DNA from: Chara braunii
Lineage: Eukaryota > Streptophyta > Charophyceae > Charales > Characeae
Direction: 5' to 3'
Length of the DNA: 64,000 nt
Assembly (NCBI GenBank): GCA_003427395.1
Contig: BFEA01000505.1
Location: 864,398-928,397, forward strand
Part shown: positions 12,540 through 22,393 of the stretch, in pieces
Layout: each line of letters starts with the position of its first letter
Position numbering within the stretch: the first letter of the stretch is position 1
Made by a program: the position numbers and the translations under genes
The notes under the pieces: model-generated
Database searches by the model: none
Seen by the model: only the letters and a program-made list of their open reading frames with translations
What the model was told of the DNA's origin: nothing

Positions 12540-12745
12540 CCAAACGGCGCACCTTGCTTGGAATTGTTTATCCACGTATCCGCTAAAAATGGATGGTGCG
12601 TAAGCATGTCTCAGATTGTAGAGTCGGATGAATCCGAAACACCTATGCATCATAGTATTTGCAAGTTTGCACCGTGTGAGGTTCTTATGTCGGATGCATC
12701 CAGGACATTTGTGTCTCGTGAGATTTAGACCACTGCAGCGGAGAC
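12540..12745 (+). repeat. Inverted third copy of the start of the 1.16 kb unit
   Basis: Read on the plus strand, this stretch matches the reverse complement of the first ~200 bases of the tandem units (8894-9080 and 10055-10240). All three encode SDES and a MSDAS(E/R)T word followed by S(R)(G/E)I and a stop. It directly precedes the C-terminal half of the transposase-like gene, so the tandem units appear to derive from this gene's upstream region after inversion. Confidence 0.6.
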
Positions 12746-12757
12746 CAACATTACGTC

Positions 12758-14135
12758 ATGTACGCATGTCGAGCACCGATCGGCACGTATGCAATCGGCG
12801 GAAGTGATCACGAGTCTTTCGCGTCGGGGGGAATTGACAACCCTCACGAAAAGGTCGACGGCATGGATCAGAAGAAAACCATCATACCGCATATAGGACA
12901 AGATGACTACTTTAAGGACTTGCACCACGAGAGGATGATGAAGACGGGTCTCACGGCCGTTCTGGTTCATGACCAGGATCCGTCTATATATGTTTACACA
13001 TATTTTCCTTACTACAGACACAACCCTAGCAGTACGGCGACGTGTTTGATGCGGACTCTGACGGAGATCCAATCCAGTGGGAAACCTCTACCGCCTTTTC
13101 TTCACATTCAAGCTGACAACTTCTTTAAAGAAAACAAGAATAAATTCATCTGCGCGTTGGCAGCACTCCTCGTGAAATTCGGGATTTTCAAAGAAATAGA
13201 AATTGGCTTTATGATAGTTGGACACACGCACACAGACGTCGATGTCACTTTTAGTGTTTTCTCCAAGAAATTGAAAGATAACGATGCCTGCACAATGTAT
13301 GAGTTATTCCATTTGCTAACGGTCTCATAAGACTCCTCCGCGGTGTATTTTCCTTGATAGGATAGCAGACTGGAGAGGTCTTATTTACCCACATGTTTCA
13401 AAGCGCATGACAGGGATTTTGAAGCCACATTTGCTAAAATTCTACATGATAGGTGATAATCTCGTCATGTCCTACAAAAAGTATTGCACAAACGCTAAGT
13501 GGTTGCCCGAAGATGGTCCTCTTTACTGGTTCAAACAAACAGACAATGGTGGTTACGCTAGTCCACAGCAACCTTTCGATCCTCTGCCGGTCCAACCGGC
13601 GTTCCTGGACGATTACAAGAACAGTTTGGAGGGTGTTAAGAGGTTTTTGGAAGTCAATGAAAATAAAAATAAAAATTGGATGACTTTCCAAGACGAAGAG
13701 GTGACTAGAATAGATAGGGTTTTTCGGTATTGGGAATATCATGTCAAACACGCGGGGGACATTATCGACAACGGGGTGCCTTCGGCACCCATCACCGGCT
13801 TCTGGCCAGAGACCATCCATGTCGCTGAAGACAACAGTTCTTGCTCTGATTCGGATGCATCCGAATTACAGAGAGAACTTATGTTCGTAGGTCTTCAGAA
13901 GGGCAAGCCTAAGACCAACTTTGATCCTTTCGAAGGTGTGCATGTCGGCAGTTTTGTCATTATGCAACCATCAGACGAGGACATGCTTCAAGGAATGTCA
14001 TTTTGGGTTCGCCAGGTCCGCAGTTTAAGAGAATTGTATGTCAACGCATGGGAGAAAAAATGGAGAAAAACTCCAGGGCACGGGGAACAATATCAACATG
14101 TCAGAACTGTTGCGTTGCCGGGGCAAATACCCTGA
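12758..14135 (+). pseudogene. C-terminal half of the DUF7869-like (putative transposase) protein, frameshifted
   Basis: The first frame (12758-13330, 190 codons) has GMDQKKTIIPHI at residues 35-46, HIQADNFFKENKNKF at about 116-130 and GHTHTDVDVTFSVFSKKL at about 155-172. The spacing of the two acidic centres (D120 and D160/D162) fits an RNase H-like catalytic core, as proposed for transposase-type domains. A stop and frame change follow, and a second frame (13407-14135, 242 codons) supplies the C-terminal region. That region has a conserved-looking GVHVGSFVIMQPSDED stretch, which resembles a small beta-barrel reader domain, then SFWVRQV. The reading frame ends just before the right TIR, as expected of a terminal transposase gene. 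Which exact DNA-transposon superfamily this is remains open. Confidence 0.65.
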
Positions 14136-14447
14136 CAAGGGTATTCGCCGGGGATTTTAAACCTCGGACGCTGTCCGACTTTTCGTTGGGTTAAAAGACT
14201 TGATGAGACCGATGTTTGCCAAAAGGTTATTCAGACCTGACCCATGACTGAGGAACTAAAAGTTTTTGAGCTTTAGTCCGGACGCATGTAGTGTTCGAGA
14301 ATAACGGATGTGGATGACAATATTTCGCGGACATGGAAACGCTAAAGTTAGACCTATTCTATCTAAAATAATGTCGCGCGGCTTAGCAGTCGCACGATTC
14401 AGGGCCTAAGTAGGCTAGAAAGAAGGATGCGTCGGGTATAGGGTCGT
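14117..14447 (-). repeat. Tn1 right terminal inverted repeat
   Basis: Reverse complement of the left TIR. It includes a small hairpin ATACCCT-GAC-AAGGGTAT at about 14126-14143 and TCGGAC-GCT-GTCCGA near 14164. It overlaps the last codons of the transposase-like frame. Confidence 0.8.
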
Positions 14448-15253
14448 GGCACGAGAGGAATAGGAAGGGCCGCCGAGTTGACCTCGAGCCAAGGGGAGGG
14501 CCAACAGGCCTATGCCGAGGCCTACCCGATGGGTGACTCCGGAGCCATGGATGGGTTGCCATCCATGAGGAAGCGGCAGTAGGTAGAACCTGCTACACCA
14601 CCAGCCGGTGAGGCCTGCAAGGCCACAGGCAAGATAGGCCTGCTAGGCTACAGGTAGGCAGGTCTTGCAGGCCTCATGCAGGCAAGGCCTGCAAGGCCGT
14701 AGATAGATTGCCTACTGGGATTATAGCCCTTCATATATGAGGGTTGCTCCTATCCTTATGTGAAATAGGAGCTAGCCCAGTAGGTAACGTACCAGCATGA
14801 TACACCGCAGATGTGGGGATCGAAGCCAATAGGCCCACTGGGCTAGCTCCTTCCTTTTGGAGCAGCCCAGCTTTATGGCGCGGCCATTTTCGGCCGTGCG
14901 ATCGATAAAATCGCACGGTTGAAAAACAGCCTCGCAGAGAGTAGCATAACGTACGCAAGGATGACATGATTTTTTGTTTTCTGAAATTTGAAATAGCAGC
15001 AGCCTCACGGCTTGACGAGGCACTGCTTCTTCCCGTGGGAAAGGGGGAAACTCGTTTCCATTTTGCACATCTGGTGAGTAGGGTGGTGAGGGTAATTTTT
15101 AGTGAGGTTGCACAACCCCACCATGCCCTGAATCCATTTGGATTTGGACTCTGGTCTGCATTTTAACAGTTCATGGCTGGGCCTTGGAGCCACAGCCTTC
15201 CAAAGGGCGTTGTTAGGCCAATGGGCAAAAAGGGGACAAAAAAAAAAAGTGGA
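14448..15253. other. Intergenic, G/C-rich short repeats
   Basis: From about 14600 to 14705 there are many imperfect copies of AGGCCTGCAAGGCC and CAGGCAAG. No gene is seen. Confidence 0.4.
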
Positions 15254-15661
15254 TCAAGATTTTGAGAAAATCTGTATTTTGCAGTTTGCGCCTATATTGG
15301 TGACGTAAATGATTTTTGTTGGCTCTGAATTTTTTTCTCTGAGTAGGTGGGCACCTATGCCACGCGCATGAATGTTTTCAGATTTGTTTATTTCGTAAGC
15401 CCCCAGCAGTTCCCTCTCGAGCTGTGCGTGACCGACTGCCTCCTCCCAACTATCCAAATATCCGGCCTCTCTATCCACACACTCTTCCACGTACAAGGCA
15501 ATGTCGAAATGGCCGGTCCACCGGTAGAAAGTGTAGCACCACACGTCTACCCCACCTTGATCACCCACACTAATTCCCGCAGGTTCAAACTCCAGAGCCC
15601 TCAAACTCATGGATTTGCCGTTCTCACTACCCTCTCCACGATCCCTACTGGCACTTTCCAT
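15254..15661 (-). CDS. R0 accessory module protein 2 (truncated)
   Basis: A 135-codon frame. Its N-terminal region has MSLRALEFEPAGISV, then GGVDVWCYTFYRWTGHFDIA, then LYVEE and WEEAVGH. This is the same order as in the neighbouring ORF and in the R2/R3 modules, where the equivalent segment reads FYVMTVYF...IYLPRE. Similarity to the upstream paralogue stops after about residue 98, and the last ~35 residues look like chance sequence, so the module is truncated near 15340. No known domain is recognised. The strand pattern suggests a small beta-sheet protein (inference). It overlaps the end of its upstream neighbour by about 55 bases. Confidence 0.5.
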   Translation of the reverse strand: MESASRDRGEGSENGKSMSLRALEFEPAGISVGDQGGVDVWCYTFYRWTGHFDIALYVEECVDREAGYLDSWEEAVGHAQLERELLGAYEINKSENIHARGIGAHLLREKNSEPTKIIYVTNIGANCKIQIFSKS

Positions 15662-15966
15662 TCGTCCGATCTGTCGAGATAAGCGTCGGGAATTATTGGC
15701 GTCGGACGACCACCTCTGGGGTAGGTTCGGTATCCTAAAGAGTAAAAATACTTATACCCGTAACCCCTCAATTCCTCCCTCGAACCGCGCGAGTGGCCTA
15801 TCGCCTCTTCCCACCCACGAAGGAAATCCTCCCCTTGTTCTAGTCCTTCCTCTACGTAGACACCCACATCAAAGTCACCCGTCCATAGTCGAAAAGAGTA
15901 ACACCACACGTCAACACCTCTGTAGGTACACACGCTAATCCATTCCGGAACGGCTTCTAAGCTCAT
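15607..15966 (-). CDS. R0 accessory module protein 1
   Basis: A 119-codon frame with MSLEAVPEWISV at the start, GVDVWCYSFRLWTGDFDVGV at residues ~17-36, YVEEG, and RGWEEAIGHSRGSREEL. The paralogue at 15254-15661 shares WCY.F..WTG.FD, YVEE and WEEA.GH. The C-terminal part IIPDAYLDRSDEWKVPVGIV corresponds in position to the hP.FV-type block of the R1/R2 modules. Function is unknown. It lies between PBS and gag position, as do the modules of R1, R2 and R3. Confidence 0.5.
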   Translation of the reverse strand: MSLEAVPEWISVCTYRGVDVWCYSFRLWTGDFDVGVYVEEGLEQGEDFLRGWEEAIGHSRGSREELRGYGYKYFYSLGYRTYPRGGRPTPIIPDAYLDRSDEWKVPVGIVERVVRTANP

Positions 15967-16507
15967 GCAGTATAATCAAAAAAAAACTCCCTAAGTCCCT
16001 ACCTCCTTTTGGCCACTCGATAGACCACCTCTAACCCGCAAGGAGAAAAAGCCTGTGAGCTCAGAAGGATCAAATGGACTAGAGAAGGAACGCCGTCTCA
16101 CTCGGCTACCTTCCTGTCCTCCCCCGCTGAGAGACTCTTCCCCACTCCCGGCCTAGAGACTAGCCTTCGACACATGTTATCCCCGAGGAAGGGTGGCAAC
16201 CCCCTCCCCGGAGTCGGACCGAAGTCACACACCCCGGTCCTATGTCCCCCACTGAGCCGACACCTAGTCCTAAGTTAGCCTATCCCGTACCACGCCTCTA
16301 CTCGGCCCACCTCAAGCGTGAAATTACCCGAGTCCCAGGACAAGATCCACCTTATTTATCCGAGATCACTAGCCTATCTACTCCCATCCGTTCTCCTCAT
16401 CATGAACTCTTCGCACTCCGTTCTCCTCATCATGCCTCTTTTCTCTCTTGGAATCACGGGAGTAAAAATCTGAAAACTTGAAAAAGTGGGGTGGGAAAAA
16501 CAGAGAT
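15967..16507. other. R0 spacer between ORFs
   Basis: About 540 bases without a recognisable frame on the minus strand. TCCGTTCTCCTCATCATG occurs twice around 16388-16436. Confidence 0.4.
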
Positions 16508-16957
16508 TTAGGAAGAGTCTCTCAAGTTGAGCTGATAAGCATACGTACCTTGTGGCCTTCGATATTCATTATCATAGTCCCAATAGTCCCCTAGGTCTGA
16601 GCCCGAGAAATCGGCCAGACACCGATCCACCCAGGATTCGGCCTCCGATCCCCCGTCCAAGGGCCCCCAAGTATCCCCCTCTTCTCTAACCCCCTCACTA
16701 GCAAGGGTAGGCGTGTTTCCCTCGTCCCTTTGCCCCGGCGCCCGTAGCACCACTCTCCTCACCCCCAAATCCCCAACTGACCCTGTTTGAGAACCTCTCC
16801 CCCTTGTGTGAGTCGACCCTTGCAAGGAACCCGTCGTCAACCCGCGCGGGTCAAGAACTGAAGCCCCAGACCCCTCTCTCGACACCCTCTCTCTTGTGGG
16901 AGTTTGCCCCCGGGTAGGTGCCCTCCACAACCCGTGCGGATCAAGAATATTTGGCAA
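16508..16957 (-). CDS. R0 acidic, Gly/Arg-rich first ORF
   Basis: A 149-codon frame, the first substantial one after the PBS leader. The N-terminal half contains two copies of a ~35-residue unit: DPHGLWRAP.RG.TPTRERVS, then DPRGLTTGSLQGSTHTRGRG. The C-terminal half is acidic and aromatic (ESWVDRCLADFSGSDLGDYW). The family is not recognised. An acidic Trp-rich ORF also occurs in R2 (55836-56255), though I see no direct sequence match. Low complexity lowers confidence that this is translated. Confidence 0.4.
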   Translation of the reverse strand: MPNILDPHGLWRAPTRGQTPTRERVSREGSGASVLDPRGLTTGSLQGSTHTRGRGSQTGSVGDLGVRRVVLRAPGQRDEGNTPTLASEGVREEGDTWGPLDGGSEAESWVDRCLADFSGSDLGDYWDYDNEYRRPQGTYAYQLNLRDSS

Positions 16958-17605
16958 CCCCCCTTGGGTCCCAAATAGACAGCGCCCCCGGACCCTCTCG
17001 GACCCCTCTCTCCTCTCCCCCCCTTGCCCTCTCTCTCTCTTCCCCTCGAGCAGACCCCCTTACACTATTTTCCCGGACTGTTCTTCTTCCCACCATTTCG
17101 TTGTTCTTCACCCTCATCCAGCCCCCTCAAGCAAACCGTGCACCCCCTTAATTTTTAAATTTTTAGAAATAAACACTCGCGAAAATCAAGCACAAAAAAC
17201 ACTAACCTGTTTACCCTTCGAAGGCTGGGAGCGGGAGCCGAGATCGCAAGCGGGCCGGAGCAGACCTGCAAAAATCCCAGGAGACGCCTGACACCCCAAA
17301 GCCCCTCACACCCGACAAGCCCAACAACAAGCCCCTACCAATATAACCCTCGCCGATGCCGCTTGAGAAGGACCGTGGCTGCCAAAAATCCGGAGTAGAC
17401 GATGACCGCGTAGGAAAAAAGAAAAACAGAACCTGGTGAAGAAAATAGATCTGCTGATGATGACCGTCTTGAAGTCGAGCACTGAAAGGACTTGGTGCCG
17501 AATGATGCAAAATACCCCCAAACTCACCCCACCGCTGCCTGTCACGCCGGCCCTCCCCTTATACCGAATCCTTTGAGTCGGCCAAGGCCGCGGGAGAAAC
17601 GCTCA
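16958..17605 (-). other. R0 leader
   Basis: About 650 bases between PBS and the first ORF on the minus strand. It includes pyrimidine-rich stretches when read on the plus strand (16990-17110). No coding signal is seen. Confidence 0.5.
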
Positions 17606-17623
17606 TCCCCTGCAACGGCGCCA
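17606..17623 (-). other. tRNA-Asp primer-binding site
   Basis: On the minus strand, immediately after the LTR end CCAGCCGACA and a GAG spacer, the sequence is TGGCGCCGTTGCAGGGGAT. The complement of the plant tRNA-Asp(GTC) 3' end with CCA is TGGCGCCGTTGCCGGGGAT, so there is one mismatch over 19 positions. This PBS type is known from Athila-lineage Ty3/Gypsy elements. It fixes the LTR as a 5' LTR reading on the minus strand. Confidence 0.85.
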
Positions 17624-18539
17624 CTCTGTCGGCTGGTCAGCCTACCTTCCCCCCCCCCGATCTCCAATGTGGCGTCCTCGAAAACCTCAAGCTGCGCGAG
17701 GCTGTCACCTTCTCGCTTCACTCCCTCGTATCTACGTGTGGCGGTGTTCATACGTCCCTGGTTCACAGCTTCTTTCCGCCCTGTCCCCGCGACCCGAACC
17801 AGCTGCAGTTTCCCGCAGCGAGGGACCAACGCCTTTGGTTTCCGTCGTTTTTATAGGCCTCCGGGATCGTGGGACTCGCCCGGTCTATACCCAGGGTCGG
17901 ACTGCTGGCACATACGGGCCGCTCGTCCCTTGCCTCGCATCTGGATGACTTACCCCTCAACTGGTGAAGGATGGTCCTGGCCCTTCGGGTGTTGGCTGGT
18001 GCGTTGTACCTGACGAGGCCGACGCAACTAGTCGGAAGAGCGAATTTCAGAACCTCTGAAGGGAGCTCGTTTTCGGATGGCGAGTAGAGCGCCCTCCGGT
18101 CAGTCCGACGCTCGGGCCTGTTCTAGTTCGGGCAACCTCTTCAAAATCAGGACTCACACTTAGCTCGCTGAACACCTGTTGGACGGATATTAGGCCTGCC
18201 GGTCGAACAACTTCCAGGTCCTCAGATCGGGGACCTTGTCCGGGCTGCGAAGAGACTAAGTCCAACTTTTTTTGGACAGACTGTCTTCGTCACTTCAGGC
18301 CGAAAAAAACACATCGGGGCTGCGGCCAGATCGACTCCAAGACAGGACTAGAATTTCACGTCCAGACTCGTCACGAATTGGACTTATACTCGGATTGCCG
18401 AGCGATCGATGTCCGGGAACTTTGGTGTTTCCAATCCCACAATCAGATGGCGAACTGGCGGGTTACAATTTGGGCAGGTGCTCGGATAACTGATAAAAAA
18501 ACACGGCTCTCTTGCACAAATTGTGAACTGACTCATCAA

Positions 18540-19420
18540 GAGCTGCGACGGTACCTAATTATCTGTTTCTGGGAGCTTTCGCCGTTCTTGACTCGCATTT
18601 TCGGTTTGCAAAGCTAACTGACTCGAACGGACTGTCTCTGGGAACTCCAGAGATCGGGACTCAAATTCAGATTGCGAGATGACTAGTTACCACTCGAACA
18701 GAAAAAAAAGGACTCGGGTCTCAAACACAGATCGCGAACGGACCGATCTAATTATATGTTTCTGGAAGCCTCACCATTCTTGACTCGCATTTTCGGTTTG
18801 CAAAGGTTACTGACTTAACCAGACTGTCTCTGGGAACCCTAGAGATAGAGACTCACATTCGGATGGCAAAAGGACTAGTTGCCATCCAGACAGAGAATCG
18901 AAAAGAGAAGAAAAAAACACGGGTCTCATACACAGCCAGATCACGAACCGAGCTGGTACTGAACTATCCGTTTCTGGAAACTTCAGAACTCTCGACTCGC
19001 ACTTCAGATTGGAAAAAAAAACTCGAACGGACTATTTCTGAGAACTCCTGAGATCGGGACTCAAATTCAGATTGTGAGATGACTAGTTACCACTCGGAAA
19101 GAGAGAAAAAGAAAAAAAAGGGACTCGGGTCTCAAACACAGGAAGCTTCACCATTCTTGACTCGCATTTTCGGTTTGCAAAGATGACCGACTCGAACGGA
19201 CTTTCTCTGGGAACCCCAGCGATCGGGACTCAAATTCAGATTGCGAGAGGACTCAAAAAAACTCGGGTCTTATGCACAGATTCCAAACAGCTCGATCACT
19301 AGCTGTGTCGGCAACAAGCTGTCAGTTTCAGGAAACTTCACATCGCGCGACTTTTCCGAGCGAAAAAACGACTAATCTTGAACGAACAATGTGCGGGATT
19401 TTCAGATCTCTGAACTCTTA
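18540..19420. repeat. Degenerate tandem repeats inside the LTR
   Basis: Blocks such as TTGACTCGCATTTTCGGTTT, then GACTCGAACGGACTGTCTCT, then GATCGGGACTCAAATTCAGA, then AGATGACTAGTTACCACTCG, recur about every 170-210 bases (near 18600, 18790, 19020 and 19160). The right LTR carries the same array at 46950-47700 in reverse. These explain much of the LTR length and could be enhancer-like (inference). Confidence 0.65.
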
Positions 19421-19854
19421 CTTAGATATCTATCTGACCGATCTGTGGCTTCACTAGCACGACCAAGGTATGGCTTACCGTCATCCTTTCTCTTTTCCCA
19501 CCCGTCTTCTCGCCTATCCCCAACCCTTGCCTTTTCGCTCCTCCGCTGCCTCTAGTGTGATGGCTCTGTGACACAGCTTTGGTCAACCCTCACTCTCACC
19601 GTGGGGACTTGGTCATCCAGATCGGGCGTCCGAACTAAGGCTTTTGACTGAGCGTCTCGTCACTCCGGGCCCACCAAGTAGAGGCGTCTCCACCGAGCCC
19701 GGACGAACGGGGAAGCCCCCCCCTACCGAGCCGGGTCAGCTCCTTGAGCATGAAGAAAGCGGCGTCTTGCCTTGACTGAGGTCTTCCGAATGAGAACTCC
19801 GTGACTTAGAGTCTGCTGCCGACGAAATGGCTTAGACAAAGGTGCACCTTGGCC

Positions 19855-20619
19855 NNNNNNNNNNNNNNNNNNNNNNNNNNNNNNNNNNNNNNNNNNNNNN
19901 NNNNNNNNNNNNNNNNNNNNNNNNNNNNNNNNNNNNNNNNNNNNNNNNNNNNNNNNNNNNNNNNNNNNNNNNNNNNNNNNNNNNNNNNNNNNNNNNNNNN
20001 NNNNNNNNNNNNNNNNNNNNNNNNNNNNNNNNNNNNNNNNNNNNNNNNNNNNNNNNNNNNNNNNNNNNNNNNNNNNNNNNNNNNNNNNNNNNNNNNNNNN
20101 NNNNNNNNNNNNNNNNNNNNNNNNNNNNNNNNNNNNNNNNNNNNNNNNNNNNNNNNNNNNNNNNNNNNNNNNNNNNNNNNNNNNNNNNNNNNNNNNNNNN
20201 NNNNNNNNNNNNNNNNNNNNNNNNNNNNNNNNNNNNNNNNNNNNNNNNNNNNNNNNNNNNNNNNNNNNNNNNNNNNNNNNNNNNNNNNNNNNNNNNNNNN
20301 NNNNNNNNNNNNNNNNNNNNNNNNNNNNNNNNNNNNNNNNNNNNNNNNNNNNNNNNNNNNNNNNNNNNNNNNNNNNNNNNNNNNNNNNNNNNNNNNNNNN
20401 NNNNNNNNNNNNNNNNNNNNNNNNNNNNNNNNNNNNNNNNNNNNNNNNNNNNNNNNNNNNNNNNNNNNNNNNNNNNNNNNNNNNNNNNNNNNNNNNNNNN
20501 NNNNNNNNNNNNNNNNNNNNNNNNNNNNNNNNNNNNNNNNNNNNNNNNNNNNNNNNNNNNNNNNNNNNNNNNNNNNNNNNNNNNNNNNNNNNNNNNNNNN
20601 NNNNNNNNNNNNNNNNNNN
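19855..20619. other. Assembly gap (765 N) in the left LTR
   Basis: Sequence on both sides aligns with the right LTR on both sides of a ~615 base stretch rich in GA repeats (46160-46390). The gap is almost certainly a microsatellite assembly failure. Confidence 0.95.
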
Positions 20620-22393
20620 CCCTGCACGTTGGACGGACGTCTAGCGCATCCGAGCGATCGGGCGACTTGTCACGCGAGCGTTCTCCCTGGGCGCCTCTTT
20701 ATTGCCGCCTCTTCTTCCTCTTTTATAATTAGTTCAAGATCCCTCTTGCTTGCGATCAATCTTTGCCCGTCGGTTTCTTCGCCAATCCCTCCCCTCGCTT
20801 CTCAAGCTCGCCCGAGAGGCGCCAACTCCAAATTCTTTTCGCCAAAATTATTCGTTTCACGCTATGGCACGCTCCACCCCATGAAATTCTTCCCTCCCCG
20901 CCTATTTGTTTGCAGGCAGTCGTCGTGCATTCTGCGTCTCCCCCCTCCTTTTTTGCGCCCTCTTACCGCCACTTCGAAATTTTCGCGAAACATTTCTCCT
21001 TTCCCGCCTTNCGTCTTCTTTCCTCCTTCACCCCTCCTTATCCCCTCGGATCCCGCACGCACCTCGTCTCTTCCAATAGGATGTTTCCGTGCGGATCGCA
21101 GGCTGGCCAAGTTTCCCTCTCTTAATGCGAAAACGGTTGCGCTGCAGCCCGCTCCCCGCAGAGCTACCTTGTCTTCCTTGCCAAGAAGATGGAGGCGCGC
21201 ACGCACCCTTGGCGATTCAGTTATCAAGAACCACCGGGCGCGCGCGCTCTGGTCGAGGTATTCACCCAGTATCCTCTCGCAACTCGATTCCCCCTCGTTT
21301 CTCCCACCTCACCGGGAACACCTAAGCGATCCATCAATGGAGGTGCTAGAGGTCATACCCGATCCCCGCTCGGTCTTTCGATGTCAGACCCGTTCAAAGA
21401 ACCGTTGACTGCTTTCCCCATGACCTTGCCGCTTCCCCCCCACAGGCTGGCTCGCTCGCGTGGGGTCATCCGGTCCCCCTACTGATGGCCGTGGTCCGAT
21501 CTCTATCTCTCGGAGTCCACACCGCCCTTTTCCTTGCACCGCGGCATTTCCCCCCCTGCAATCGACCCCCGTTACGGAGCCGCCTCATGAGGATCCATGG
21601 ATCACCCGGTGCTGACCGATTTCATTCCAGTGATCTCACTTTGTTTTCGTGGTCGAGGCCCCCCCAATTGGTTCGCAGGTCGGGCGCGGCCCACCTCTTT
21701 AGCTTCTTAGCCTCAACCGACTCGACGTCTTCGCTCCCTCCCCATTATTTTCACAAGCTCTTTTGTAGCGTGGGCCCCCAATCGATCCCAGAGAATTTTT
21801 CGACAGGCTCCCGCGCCCGTCCTTGGCCATTGGTTTACTCCTCCTTGCGTGGCAGACCCCTTTTTCTGGTGCGAGCACCACCTCCTCCCCAAACTCGCAG
21901 CCAGCTCCAAGAACCGCCATGTGGCCGCTCCCTAGCATTGTTGTAGGCGCTCTCTGGTGCGCGTCGGCCATCGTGGCGTCTCACCCGATCTCCCGGTACC
22001 GCAGACCAGGCTAGGCACGGGCAGACCCCGCCACGTACATCCGCGGTAGTCCGGTGGTCATTCATAACTGAGGTCCCGAACCTTCACTGGCCGCCCGTTT
22101 TTTATCTTATCAAGGCTCATTCCGATGCACATCGTCGGTCCCGCATTTTCAGATTTTGACAACGAAAGCTCCAATCTTTTATGATCTGCCCGAGCCCGCT
22201 TGCGACCAGGATTCAGACCATCATTCCGGCCGATCGAAGGGTTAGTACGAAGGCTCGGAAGCCCCAGGACATCCAGAAACATCATACCGACATGCATACA
22301 TTCGTCAAAACCAAGCAAAAAACATCAAAGGAAAAAAAATGTTTTTCATTTCAAAGAAAAAAAAGCCATCGGCTGGTAGGCAGCCGCCCGACA

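Larger units (their letters stand above)
5927..13866. promoter_or_regulatory. Dispersed palindrome TTCGGATNNATCCGAA, about 15 copies across Tn1
   Basis: Perfect copies: ttcggatgcatccgaa at 6233-6248, gcggatgcatccgc at 6982-6995, tcggatgcatccga at 8939-8952, and an 18 base perfect palindrome at 13849-13866. Near-perfect copies start at 5927, 6108, 7090, 7183, 9005, 9279, 10101, 10167, 10441, 12624 and 12690. The central two bases vary while TCGGAT and ATCCGA are kept, as expected of a dimeric binding site. Several copies in the tandem duplication are related by descent, but those at 6233, 6982, 7183 and 13849 lie in unrelated contexts. The 13849 copy lies inside the transposase-like coding sequence, encoding Asp-Ser-Asp-Ala-Ser-Glu. 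Function as a transposase or regulator site is inference. Confidence 0.6.
3950..14447. mobile_element. Tn1: ~10.5 kb DNA transposon with long TIRs and a DUF7869-like gene
   Basis: The sequence from 3950 inward reappears in reverse complement ending at 14447, giving terminal inverted repeats of about 320-330 bases. The arms begin ACGGTCCTATA on the left and ACGACCCTATA on the right and share many blocks, including GGCCCTGAATCG, CCATGTCCGC, TCATCAAGTC and GGGTATTTGCCCCG. Inside is a degraded gene resembling proteins annotated DUF7869, a family common in repeat-rich eukaryote genomes. The region also holds internal tandem duplications and a dispersed palindrome. No clear target-site duplication is visible, so the outer ends are uncertain by a few bases. 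The gene is broken, so this copy is probably non-autonomous now. Confidence 0.8.
15254..22393 (-). mobile_element. R0: 5' part of a giant Ty3/Gypsy element (LTR, PBS, leader, accessory ORFs)
   Basis: On the minus strand the order is a 4.77 kb LTR (22393 to 17627), a three-base spacer, a tRNA-Asp PBS, a ~650 base leader, an acidic ORF, and two tandem module ORFs. Homology to modules ends near 15340. No gag or pol follows, so R0 is cut off here. The missing downstream part matches what R1 (23393 onward) starts with, and R1 itself lacks a 5' LTR. R0 and R1 may therefore be parts of one element with its 5' section inverted (inference, see findings). Confidence 0.7.
17627..22393 (-). repeat. 4.77 kb LTR, left copy (5' LTR of R0)
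   Basis: On the minus strand it starts TGTCGGGCGG and ends CCAGCCGACA, so the ends are TGTCGG...CCGACA. It is nearly identical (about 98% by eye) to 43996-48630 in the opposite orientation. A 765 base N gap (19855-20619) sits inside it, and the matching sequence exists in the right copy at about 45780-46396. The frames that are conserved between the two copies, such as a ~79-codon frame at 21699-21971, follow from LTR identity and are not evidence of a gene. The outer flank on the minus strand ends in ACGT (22394-22397). Confidence 0.85.

Noticed and set aside
19806-21408. Open frames of up to 519 codons across the first N gap
   Set aside because: The frames are open only because N bases give no stops. 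The flanking parts are LTR sequence without protein motifs.
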